Shown here: in pieces, positions 1 to 6,457 of the stretch | Layout of the letters: each line of letters begins with the position of its first letter | Position numbering within the stretch: position 1 is the first letter of the stretch | NCBI GenBank assembly: GCA_029865445.1 | Contig: JAOUGY010000211.1 | Span: 1-6,662 of the forward strand | DNA: 6,662 bases | Source: Acidimicrobiia bacterium | GTDB lineage: Bacteria > Actinomycetota > Acidimicrobiia > Spongiisociales > ZC4RG35 | Direction: 5' to 3' | Made by a program: the position numbers and the translations under genes | Notes under the pieces: generated by a model | Told to the model about the DNA's origin: nothing | The model's input: the letters and a program-made list of their open reading frames with translations, nothing else | Databases searched by the model: none

Positions 1-22
1 CAGAGCGACTAGATTGCCGGAC

Positions 23-649
23 ATGTCGAACCTTCCGGCAGCAACCCTCGATCGTGCCGAGACCAGCACCGGGCGGCCGTTCACTGCGCCGGACCTCTAC
101 GAAACCGACATCCAGCGGCTCACCTATCTCCTGGAAGAACTGCGCTGTCTCATGGGGCGCGTCTACGAAGGCTCCACATCCATCACCCCGTTCGAACCGA
201 TCACCTGGACGGTGCACGGCCTGAGACGGCGAACCGTCGTGTGCGACCCGATGCGGCTCGGAGAACGACGCGACATCTGCGTGGTTGGATTCTTCGGTGA
301 GCGGACGTTCGGTCCCGACACCGCGTCGCTCGAGATGGCCGACACGGCTGTCGTTCTGGAGTTCCGGGACTACCCAGGAATCCTCGCCTACTCCTCCATG
401 GAACTGGCGGATCGCAACTGGGCGAATCTGGTGCTTCACACCGCCCCCGAAGACCGGGAGGCCTGGCGCGGAGGCGCCACCCACGCCCGAGCGGTCGCCG
501 AGCTGGCACCGATCCACTACCGGACAGTGCGCATCCACAACGGCTCGTTACCCGTCGGACTGCTCGGAGGCCGCGCCATCACGATCGAGCGCACCAAATA
601 CTGGGACTACACCGTCCCCGACGTGTGGCACGCCGTCAGGGAGTGGTGA
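23..649 (+). CDS. Hypothetical protein of about 208 residues, family not recognised
   Basis: The function is not recognised. The product is soluble-looking, with no signal peptide and no membrane segment. Numbered from ATG 23, a helical stretch at about residues 27-48 (YETDIQRLTYLLEELRC without the Y-rich ends) is followed by alternating hydrophobic strands (DICVVGFFGE, TAVVLEFRDY, NWANLVLHT). The C-terminal third carries HYRTVRIHNGSLP and ITIERTKYWDY, rich in aromatic and basic residues and conserved-looking. The strand/helix alternation is loosely reminiscent of a small alpha+beta barrel, but this is only an impression. The start is uncertain: ATG 23 is chosen over the in-frame TTG at 14, neither has a clear Shine-Dalgarno, and the frame stays open to the left edge, so the gene may begin outside the window. 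It converges on the transporter operon with no bases between the two stop codons, so it is not cotranscribed with it. That the frame is coding is fairly sure; the role is unknown. Confidence 0.72.
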   Translation: MSNLPAATLDRAETSTGRPFTAPDLYETDIQRLTYLLEELRCLMGRVYEGSTSITPFEPITWTVHGLRRRTVVCDPMRLGERRDICVVGFFGERTFGPDTASLEMADTAVVLEFRDYPGILAYSSMELADRNWANLVLHTAPEDREAWRGGATHARAVAELAPIHYRTVRIHNGSLPVGLLGGRAITIERTKYWDYTVPDVWHAVREW

Positions 650-652
650 TCA
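647..652. other. Abutting convergent stop codons
   Basis: The TGA ending the + strand gene (647-649) touches the complement of the TGA ending the - strand ATPase gene (650-652), giving the palindrome TGATCA. There is no intergenic sequence and no hairpin-plus-T-run terminator at the junction. Transcripts from the two sides must therefore either stop inside the opposing coding sequence or overlap in antisense. Confidence 0.9.
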
Positions 653-2698
653 ACCGGAGACCGAGGCCGGCGGCTTCACCGGTTGCGCCAGCGTGGCGGC
701 GTCGAGGTGACACCGCGACAGGTGACCGGGCGCAAGCTCGATCGGCTCCGGCTCGGTGACGTCACACAGTCCTGCGACGAGCCGGTGGCAGCGCGTGTGG
801 AACACACATCCGGCCGGCGGATTTGCCGGGCTCGGGACTTCGCCCGCCAGCGGGATCCTCGTCCGCACTTCACCGTCGACGCTGGGCACCGCCGACAACA
901 GCGCCTCGGTGTACGGGTGGTTGGGACCGTCGTCGAAGATCTGATCGGTGCTTCCGATCTCCATGATGCGGCCCAGGTACATGACAGCGATTCGATCTGC
1001 GAGGTACCGCACAACACCCATGTCGTGGGTGATGAACACGTAGCTCGTCTTGTTCTCCGACTGCAAAGACGCCAGCAGGTTGAGGATCGCCGCCTGGACG
1101 GATACATCGAGAGCGCTCGTCGGCTCATCGCACACAACGATCCTCGGATCCCCGGCAAAGGCGCGGGCAATCGCCACTCGCTGCTTCAAGCCACCCGACA
1201 ATTGACGCGGCTTCAGGTCGAGGTGGCGTGGAGTCAATCGCAGGTGTGCAGCCAAGGCCTCCACCTTGGTGTTGGCCTCCTCACCGCCGATTCCGGTGAG
1301 CTTCTGCATGCTCCTGACGAGGATTCGCCGAACCGACCAACTCCGATTGAGCGCCGAGTCGGGGTTCTGGAACACCATCTGCATGGCTCGCTTGGAGTCT
1401 GCGGACCGGTCGTTGGTGGCCGGAGCCAACTCGCTGCCATCCAGGGCGACAACGCCACCGTCATCCACGGCTTCGATACCCAGGATCGTCTTTGCGAGTG
1501 TCGATTTCCCCGAACCCGACTCGCCCACGATACCCAGGGTGTCGCCGGCGGCGAGGGTCAGGTCGACCCCGACGAGGGCAGGGATGTCATGGCCTCGCTG
1601 GTGGAACGTCTTGGAGACGGCGCTCAATTCGAGGACGTCCGGACTGTCGTCTGACGGGCTGAGGACGCTGATCTGGACGGCGTCCAATTGTGCTTCCACC
1701 TCGGGGATTCGGTCCGAATGGTGACACAGCGCAAAGCCACCGCGGTCGGCGATGGGCACCTTCGGCGGAACCTGGGTCTGGCACACGTCGTCCGCCAGCG
1801 GGCACCGATCGACGTAGACGCAGGTGGGCAGCGGGGTACCGATCTGAGGCAGGATCCCGGGGATCGTCGCCAACGCGCTTTCGGTCTTGTGAGCGCCATG
1901 GCGGGGCAACGACCTGAGCAAACCAACCGTGTACGGATGACGGGGGCTGTCGAAGACTTCCCCGCTGGGGCCCTCCTCGACGATGCGGCCCGCGTACATG
2001 ACTCCCACGCGATCACACAGCGACCGGATGATTCCCAGGTTGTGGGCGATCATGACGACGGCCGCGTCACTCTCCTGGCGGAGCACCCTGACCAGGTCGA
2101 GCACCTCGGCTTCCACCGTGGCATCGAGACCCGTCGTCGGTTCGTCGAGAACGAGGAGCTTCGGATTGCAGGCCAGCGCCATGGCGATGACGACACGTTG
2201 CTGCATGCCACCCGACAGCTGGAACGGATAGCGGTCCATCACCCTCTCGGGGTCGGCGATCCGAACCTTTCGCAGCGCCTCGAGCGCCGAGGCGCGAGCC
2301 TGCGCCTTCTTCTGTCCCAGGAGCAAGAAGCTCTCCGTGACCTGCGCCCCGATTCGCAACGTCGGGTTCAGCGCCTGAGCCGGATCCTGATAGACCATGG
2401 ACGCCTCGCGGGCCCTGAAGTCCTGCAAGTCCTTCTGCGACATCGACGTGACATCCCGGCCCCCGACCCGCACGTGGCCACCGACGATGCGGCCGTTGCG
2501 AGGGAGATAGCGGACGGCGGCGAAGGCACACGTGGACTTCCCGCAACCCGACTCACCCACGAGACCGTAGGCCTCGCCGGGGGCGACACTGAACGACACC
2601 CCCCGAAGCACCTCACGGTCGATGCCCCGGACCGTGTAGACCACCTTGAGGTCCTCGACCTCCAGCGCGGCACCTGTCCGTGTTTGATCCGCCGTCAT
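650..2698 (-). CDS. Peptide/nickel-type ABC importer ATPase, two nucleotide-binding domains fused (OppD-OppF type)
   Basis: This 682-residue cytoplasmic subunit hydrolyses ATP to drive the importer. In half 1, Walker A is GESGCGKST (48-56), the Q-loop glutamine is 104, the signature LSGGMQQR is at 161-168, Walker B ends in DEP with Glu186, and the switch histidine is 219. In half 2, Walker A is GESGSGKST (392-400), the Q-loop is Gln444, LSGGLKQR is at 500-507, the catalytic glutamate is 525, and the switch histidine is 558. Both sites therefore look catalytically intact. Each half ends in an oligopeptide-transporter C-terminal extension with four cysteines (293, 299, 306, 325 and 631, 637, 645, 663), as in OppD/DppD proteins that bind a [4Fe-4S] cluster. 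The length fits fused ATPases such as mycobacterial OppD, GsiA or YejF. The ATG at 2698 is preceded by GGGGGA three bases upstream and overlaps the permease stop as ATGA, indicating translational coupling. The open frame continues upstream but out of frame with the permease, so the longer version is rejected. Substrate unknown. Confidence 0.95.
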   Translation of the reverse strand: MTADQTRTGAALEVEDLKVVYTVRGIDREVLRGVSFSVAPGEAYGLVGESGCGKSTCAFAAVRYLPRNGRIVGGHVRVGGRDVTSMSQKDLQDFRAREASMVYQDPAQALNPTLRIGAQVTESFLLLGQKKAQARASALEALRKVRIADPERVMDRYPFQLSGGMQQRVVIAMALACNPKLLVLDEPTTGLDATVEAEVLDLVRVLRQESDAAVVMIAHNLGIIRSLCDRVGVMYAGRIVEEGPSGEVFDSPRHPYTVGLLRSLPRHGAHKTESALATIPGILPQIGTPLPTCVYVDRCPLADDVCQTQVPPKVPIADRGGFALCHHSDRIPEVEAQLDAVQISVLSPSDDSPDVLELSAVSKTFHQRGHDIPALVGVDLTLAAGDTLGIVGESGSGKSTLAKTILGIEAVDDGGVVALDGSELAPATNDRSADSKRAMQMVFQNPDSALNRSWSVRRILVRSMQKLTGIGGEEANTKVEALAAHLRLTPRHLDLKPRQLSGGLKQRVAIARAFAGDPRIVVCDEPTSALDVSVQAAILNLLASLQSENKTSYVFITHDMGVVRYLADRIAVMYLGRIMEIGSTDQIFDDGPNHPYTEALLSAVPSVDGEVRTRIPLAGEVPSPANPPAGCVFHTRCHRLVAGLCDVTEPEPIELAPGHLSRCHLDAATLAQPVKPPASVSG

Positions 2699-3600
2699 GA
2701 GTCCCCCAGAACCGATTGCACGGCGTCGGCGATGAGGTTCACCGCCACCACGAGGCTGGCGATGGCGGCCGCCGGGAAGAATGTCGACCACCAGAAGCCT
2801 GCGACGATCGAGTTGTAGTTGTCGCTGACCTGTGCGCCCCAGTCCGGTGACGGCGGCGGCGGACCGGCCCCCAGGAACGACAGTGTCGCAACGGTGAACA
2901 CGGCGTACCCGACCCGGATCGTGAGCTCGACGATGATCGGCCCCATCACGTTGGGGAGGATCTCCCGGAACATGATGAACGCCCCGGACTCGCCGCGCAG
3001 GCGCGCCGACGTCACATAGTCGAGGTCGCGTTCGGCAAGGACCGCCGATCGGACGGTGCGGGCGACGATCGGCGTGAACAGCGTCGCCACGACGCCGATG
3101 ACCACCCAGTTCGAGTTGCCCAGCGTGGTGATGGCGAGCAGACCGAGCAGCACCACCGGCAGCGAAATGAAGGCCTCGACGATACGACTGGCGATGGTGT
3201 CGAACCGGCCCCGGAGGTAACCCATGAGCATGCCGAGAATCACCCCACCAAACACTCCCAGGAGGGCGGCTAGGGGGGCGATCTTCAGCACGTCGCGGGC
3301 GCCGGCGATCACACGCGAGAAGACGTCGCGCCCGCCCTTGTCGGTTCCGAAGAAGTGATCTCCGGACGGCGGCTGATTCAGTTCGGCGCGGTAGTTCAGC
3401 GGATCGAACGGGGCGATGGCATCCGGGAAGAGCGCGCACAACACCCAGATCGTGACGATGACGACACCGATGATGAACGATGGGCGCCTTCGGATCTGAC
3501 GCCAGCTCTCCTTGCGGGCCTGCCTGCGTTCACTGACGCCGGCCGCCACCGCCAAAGTGATCACCTCGTCCTCGCCCTGGCTCTTCGTCACGTCGCTCAT
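2695..3600 (-). CDS. Peptide/nickel-type ABC importer permease, OppC/DppC family
   Basis: This is an inner-membrane channel subunit of 301 residues, a usual length for DppC. A basic cytoplasmic N-terminus of about 40 residues (RRQARKESWRQIRRRPS) leads into a first membrane segment at about 41-62, as in the OppC N-terminal domain. Next comes the conserved family stretch HFFGTDKGGRDVFSR at 82-96. Further hydrophobic segments lie near 106-130, 143-160, 165-185, 220-246 and 273-296. The cytoplasmic coupling loop that docks on the ATPase is at about 196-220 (SARLRGESGAF then ILPN), matching the EAA-loop pattern. Near the C-terminus, SFLGAGPPPPSPDWGAQ corresponds to the family's SFLGLG-x-PP-x-PDWG motif. 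The ATG at 3600 has a strong GGAGG seven bases upstream. The gene overlaps both neighbours by four bases (ATGA at 3597-3600 and 2695-2698), so it is the middle of a tightly coupled B-C-D set. The family is certain; the substrate is not determinable. Confidence 0.95.
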   Translation of the reverse strand: MSDVTKSQGEDEVITLAVAAGVSERRQARKESWRQIRRRPSFIIGVVIVTIWVLCALFPDAIAPFDPLNYRAELNQPPSGDHFFGTDKGGRDVFSRVIAGARDVLKIAPLAALLGVFGGVILGMLMGYLRGRFDTIASRIVEAFISLPVVLLGLLAITTLGNSNWVVIGVVATLFTPIVARTVRSAVLAERDLDYVTSARLRGESGAFIMFREILPNVMGPIIVELTIRVGYAVFTVATLSFLGAGPPPPSPDWGAQVSDNYNSIVAGFWWSTFFPAAAIASLVVAVNLIADAVQSVLGDS

Positions 3601-4550
3601 CGTCCCGCCTCCAAGCGCACCCGAGGATTGAGATAGGCGATGACGAGATCGGCAAGCAGGGTCGACAGCATGTAGATGATGCCGACGATGAGCACCGATG
3701 CCTGCAGAACCGGTATGTCCTTCTTGCCGACGGCGTTGAGCATCATGGTCCCTAGACCCGGATAGTTGAACACCTTCTCCACGCCCACGATGCCCCCGAA
3801 CAGATACCCGATCTGGACGCTGATGACCGTGATGGTCGGGGCGAGCGCGTTACGCAACACGTGCCGGCGCATGACTTGACCCGGGTCCATCCCCTTCATC
3901 GTGGCGGTCCGGGTGTAGTCGGCATGGAGTGCACCGATGACACCCGCCCTGGTCATTCGGGCGATGTAGCCGAAATACGACACGACCATCGCCAGCGCCG
4001 GCAACAACAGATAGTCGAGCTGACCCAAGAAGCTGGTGCCTTCCGGCACGTTGGCGTAGACCTTCCCCAGTTGCAGCTGCACGGCGAATACCGCCAGCAG
4101 CACCGAGGCGGTCACGAACTCGGGCACCGACGTGGACGCCAGCCCGATGTTCACCGTCACCCGATCGGCCAGTCGATCCTGTCTGCGGGCGGCATAGATG
4201 CCGGCGGCGATCGAGATCGGGATCGTGATGACGAAGGCGAGAATCGCCAGCTTCGCCGACCGGCCGAGCGCCGGCAGGACGAGGTCCGTGACCGGGCCGC
4301 CAGTCTGGAACGACTCGCCGAAGTCGAGTGTGAACACCCGCCTCATCGACGTGACGTATTGTTCGATGAGTGGGCGGTCGGTGCCGAGCCGAGCGTTGAA
4401 CGCCGCCACGTCGGCGGGTTGCGCCGTCGGCCCGAGCACCTTCCTCCCGATGTCTCCGGGCAGGACGTTGACGAAGACGAACACGATCGTGGCAAGTAGC
4501 CACAGGGTGATTGCGATCGAGCCGATCCGTTTCAGAACGAAGCGTCTCAT
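3597..4550 (-). CDS. Peptide/nickel-type ABC importer permease, OppB/DppB family
   Basis: This 317-residue integral membrane protein pairs with the OppC-type subunit to form the import channel. The N-terminus (MRRFVLKRIGSIAITLWLLA) has the basic residues and first membrane segment (about 9-29) typical of OppB/DppB, ending in the conserved LPGD at 30-33. RLGTDRPLIEQY (54-65) and the FGESF motif (77-81) are family signatures of the first external region. Other hydrophobic segments lie near 99-120, 134-158, 180-200, 236-258 and 284-306. The ATPase-docking loop is DYTRTATMKGMDPGQ at 211-225, followed by RHVLRNALAP. The start is ATG 4550, with GGTGA four bases upstream. An in-frame TTG at 4604 would add an 18-residue glycine-rich tail that no family member needs, so it is rejected. 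A 58-base gap separates it from the binding-protein gene, the only real gap inside the operon. I saw no convincing terminator or processing hairpin there. Confidence 0.94.
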   Translation of the reverse strand: MRRFVLKRIGSIAITLWLLATIVFVFVNVLPGDIGRKVLGPTAQPADVAAFNARLGTDRPLIEQYVTSMRRVFTLDFGESFQTGGPVTDLVLPALGRSAKLAILAFVITIPISIAAGIYAARRQDRLADRVTVNIGLASTSVPEFVTASVLLAVFAVQLQLGKVYANVPEGTSFLGQLDYLLLPALAMVVSYFGYIARMTRAGVIGALHADYTRTATMKGMDPGQVMRRHVLRNALAPTITVISVQIGYLFGGIVGVEKVFNYPGLGTMMLNAVGKKDIPVLQASVLIVGIIYMLSTLLADLVIAYLNPRVRLEAGR

Positions 4551-4608
4551 GCCGTCACCCCCCGAACGGTCCCGGTGTTCGCCTCCGCCGCCGTCTCCAC
4601 CCAATCCA

Positions 4609-6321
4609 TCACGCGGTGAAACCGCCCTTGTTCACGTAGTAGTGCCCGAGACCGGTGTGGACCACACCCGTGACGTTCTTGGCGTACGCCGTGAGCGTGT
4701 TGTAGAAGTAGGGGATCACGTACGGGATGTCCCGATTGGCGATCTCCTGGACCGGTTTGATGGCCTCCTTACGGTCCTCGAGCGTGACAGTCGCCTGGTA
4801 GGCGGCCACCGCGGCATTGAACTCCTCGGAGTTGTAGTGCGCCGAGTTCCATTCACCTGTCGCGTACGCAGCCACCAGGTAACGATCGGGCGTCGCCCGG
4901 TTGCCGTAGTCGACGATGCCGAATTCCTCGCCGCCGTCGCATCCTCCTGGAGGATTGGTGGAGTCGTACACCTTGCACCACTTCTCGTAGAAGGTCGACG
5001 TGCTCTCGACATTGAGGGTGATGTTCAGTCCGATCTCGGTGAGCTGAGACTGAACGACCTCGGCGAGCAGCGCGATCTCCTGGAGTTCGGGGGCATGCAT
5101 CGTGAGGGCGAGACCCGCCGCTCCGGCCTCTTCGAGGAGTGCCTTGGCACGGTCGATGTCCCGCTCCCGTTGGGGCTGACTGGCGTCGAAGTACTCGTAG
5201 GCCGGCGCGATCGGATGATCGTTGCCGATGTCGCCGCGGCCCTGCAGCACGGTGTCGACCAGCGCCTGCCGATCGATGCCGAGTGCGACGGCCTCACGGA
5301 TCTTGGCGCCGTTCTCCCCGGCGAAGGTCCCTTCACGGACGTTGAACCAGATCTGGCGATGGCCGGCGCCGCGGATGGCGTCCACCGTCACCGCGTCGCT
5401 GGCGAAGATCGCCTCGGCGTCGCTGACCCCGAACTGGATGATCGCATCCGCCTGGCCACCGAGCAGACCGTTGATCTGAGTCGCATTGTCGTCCGAGAAC
5501 AACAGCTCCAGCCCGTCGAGGTTGGGCGGTCCATCCCAGTAGTCGTCGAAGCGCACGTACTTCGCACCGGTCGCCACGTCGTAGGACTCGAGCTTGAAGG
5601 CGCTCGTGCCGTTCGGCTTCTGGTCGAACAGTGTCCCGAGTTCGTAATCGGCGGGCGTGATCAGCGCCTGGGGGTTGTACGGAGACAGCTGGTACGGGAA
5701 CTGCCCGTCGGGGTTCTTGAGAGTGACCTCGACCGTGTGGTCGTCCACCGCAACCGCCGAGCCCGGATCGATGTAGCTCGACAGGTTGGCGCCGGCGAGA
5801 CGATCCAGGCTGGCCACCACGTCGGCGGCCGTCAGTTCGCCACCTTGGTGCCACTTGACGCCCTGCCTGATGTTGAAGGTCCAGACGCTGCCGTCGTCGT
5901 TGGGGCTCCAGGACTCGGCGAGCATCGGCACGAGGCTGAAGCCGTCCGGCCCGCACAGGTACTCGAACGCCAACACCACGGGCGTGTAGCTCCCGATGTT
6001 GTCCATGGCCACGGGGTCGAGCGGGCTACCCGGGCGCTGGGCGGCGATTCTGAGTGTGCCACCTTGCTGAATGGACCCGGCGGCGGCGGCGGTCGTGGCC
6101 GTTCCATCGCCCGTCGTGGTGGCGGAACCGCCGGTGTCGTCGCCGGCTGAGTCGCCGCACGCAGCGACGATCGCCCCCAACGACGTCATGCCCAGGCCAA
6201 GGACGGAGCCCCTGCGGATGAACTCTCGGCGGGTGATCTTCCCCGCCACGTAATGGTCGATGACCTCGTTCTCGAGCGCCCCAGAGCGGCGGCGAACCCT
6301 GTTGATCACACTCCAGTTCAC
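4609..6321 (-). CDS. Extracellular solute-binding protein family 5 (OppA/DppA type), Tat-exported lipoprotein
   Basis: This is the substrate-capturing subunit of the importer, 570 residues long and anchored outside the membrane. A cytoplasmic N-terminal extension of about 30 residues precedes the twin-arginine motif TRREFIR (30-36), a hydrophobic segment (about 38-54) and the lipobox VAAC with Cys55 as the lipid-modified residue. Folded export by Tat followed by lipidation is therefore expected. Residues 56-87 form a Gly/Ser/Thr/Asp/Ala-rich tether. The family 5 binding domain follows: LAESWSPNDDGSVWTFNIRQ (135-152 region) then GVKWHQGGELTAADVVASLDRL (154-175 region, split here from the preceding piece) are the hallmark stretches. 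Three further cysteines lie at 123, 449 and 461; the last two could form a disulfide. The start GTG 6321 is chosen because GGGAGGA sits four bases upstream. The in-frame GTG at 6360 would add 13 residues and lacks such a site. It is the first gene of the operon downstream of the candidate operator. The ligand is probably a peptide but cannot be inferred. Confidence 0.95.
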   Translation of the reverse strand: MNWSVINRVRRRSGALENEVIDHYVAGKITRREFIRRGSVLGLGMTSLGAIVAACGDSAGDDTGGSATTTGDGTATTAAAAGSIQQGGTLRIAAQRPGSPLDPVAMDNIGSYTPVVLAFEYLCGPDGFSLVPMLAESWSPNDDGSVWTFNIRQGVKWHQGGELTAADVVASLDRLAGANLSSYIDPGSAVAVDDHTVEVTLKNPDGQFPYQLSPYNPQALITPADYELGTLFDQKPNGTSAFKLESYDVATGAKYVRFDDYWDGPPNLDGLELLFSDDNATQINGLLGGQADAIIQFGVSDAEAIFASDAVTVDAIRGAGHRQIWFNVREGTFAGENGAKIREAVALGIDRQALVDTVLQGRGDIGNDHPIAPAYEYFDASQPQRERDIDRAKALLEEAGAAGLALTMHAPELQEIALLAEVVQSQLTEIGLNITLNVESTSTFYEKWCKVYDSTNPPGGCDGGEEFGIVDYGNRATPDRYLVAAYATGEWNSAHYNSEEFNAAVAAYQATVTLEDRKEAIKPVQEIANRDIPYVIPYFYNTLTAYAKNVTGVVHTGLGHYYVNKGGFTA

Positions 6322-6325
6322 ACGT

Positions 6326-6332
6326 TCCTCCC
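6326..6332 (-). promoter_or_regulatory. Ribosome-binding site of the solute-binding protein
   Basis: The - strand reads GGGAGGA, then ACGT, then the GTG start at 6321. This near-consensus Shine-Dalgarno at normal spacing decides the start in favour of 6321 over the upstream in-frame GTG at 6360. It is one of the strongest ribosome-binding sites in the operon, fitting the usual excess of binding protein over membrane subunits. Confidence 0.8.
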
Positions 6333-6362
6333 GATCGGTATTGAGCCGAGCGCGTCGCACGG

Positions 6363-6396
6363 CCTGGTGGACGTTAACGGGGCATCTCCACCAAGG
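6363..6396 (-). repeat. Inverted repeat (possible leader stem-loop) before the solute-binding protein gene
   Basis: On the - strand, CC-T-TGGTGGA (6396-6387) pairs with TCCACCA-GG (6371-6363). This gives seven perfect base pairs plus two more beyond a single bulged T, around a 15-base loop (6386-6372) that contains the 8-bp palindrome CGTTAACG (6372-6379). If the transcript starts upstream of it, this is an mRNA hairpin ending about 41 bases before the GTG start. There is no T-run after it, so it is not an ordinary intrinsic terminator. It could be an mRNA-stabilising leader, a second protein-binding site, or chance. Confidence 0.5.
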
Positions 6397-6421
6397 GTCC
6401 GAGAATGGAAAGTTTTTTGAT

Positions 6422-6452
6422 CACATCTCGGAACGGTTCCACGATGTGGAAC
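6422..6452. promoter_or_regulatory. Two overlapping dyads, candidate operator for the adjacent TetR-type regulator
   Basis: Dyad 1 (6422-6448, + strand) reads CACATC, two bases, GGAAC, one base, GTTCC, two bases, GATGTG. Eleven of 13 arm positions pair about a centre at 6435. Dyad 2 (6436-6452) reads GTTCCAC, GAT, GTGGAAC, seven perfect pairs centred at 6444. The two share a half-site, and the centres lie 9 bp apart. The region starts 5 bases beyond the regulator's stop codon and lies about 100 bases before the solute-binding protein start, with AT-rich DNA (6404-6421) on the promoter-facing side. TetR-family repressors bind palindromes of this size, so control of the importer by the neighbouring regulator is the simplest inference. 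No -35/-10 pair was convincing enough to annotate. Neither dyad is followed by a T-run on either strand, which argues against a terminator. Confidence 0.6.
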
Positions 6453-6457
6453 GCGTC

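Noticed and set aside
683..2818. Two long + strand open frames (683-1654 and 1688-2818) opposite the ATPase gene.
   Set aside because: Both are shadows of the ATPase coding strand. The translations are rich in Arg, His, Asp and Gln with no recognisable fold, whereas the - strand frame carries every ABC ATPase motif.
2699..3439. Upstream extension of the ATPase frame, making a 929-residue protein.
   Set aside because: The extension is an out-of-frame reading of the OppC-type permease gene. The ATG at 2698 has a Shine-Dalgarno and an ATGA overlap with the permease stop.
4551..4604. TTG start at 4604 for the OppB-type permease.
   Set aside because: It would add a glycine-rich tail ahead of a standard OppB N-terminus and would start only four bases after the preceding stop. 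ATG 4550 has a suitable ribosome-binding site.
4551..4608. Regulatory hairpin in the gap between the binding-protein and first permease genes.
   Set aside because: Only very short, broken complementarity is present in this GC-rich 58-base gap, no better than expected by chance.
4198..6150. Long + strand open frame (650 codons) opposite the solute-binding protein and part of the first permease.
   Set aside because: It is antisense to a binding-protein gene with unmistakable family motifs, its product is a low-complexity mix of Val, Arg, Asp and Gly with no domain, and long antisense frames are expected in high-GC DNA with strong third-position bias.
6322..6360. GTG start at 6360 for the solute-binding protein.
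   Set aside because: The near-consensus GGGAGGA is placed for GTG 6321 and would lie inside the coding sequence if translation began at 6360.
6422..6452. Intrinsic terminator for the TetR-type gene.
   Set aside because: The dyads form a stem-like palindrome just after the stop codon, but the bases that follow on the - strand are ATCAAAAAAC rather than a T-run, and the longer dyad leaves almost no loop. An operator explains the symmetry better.
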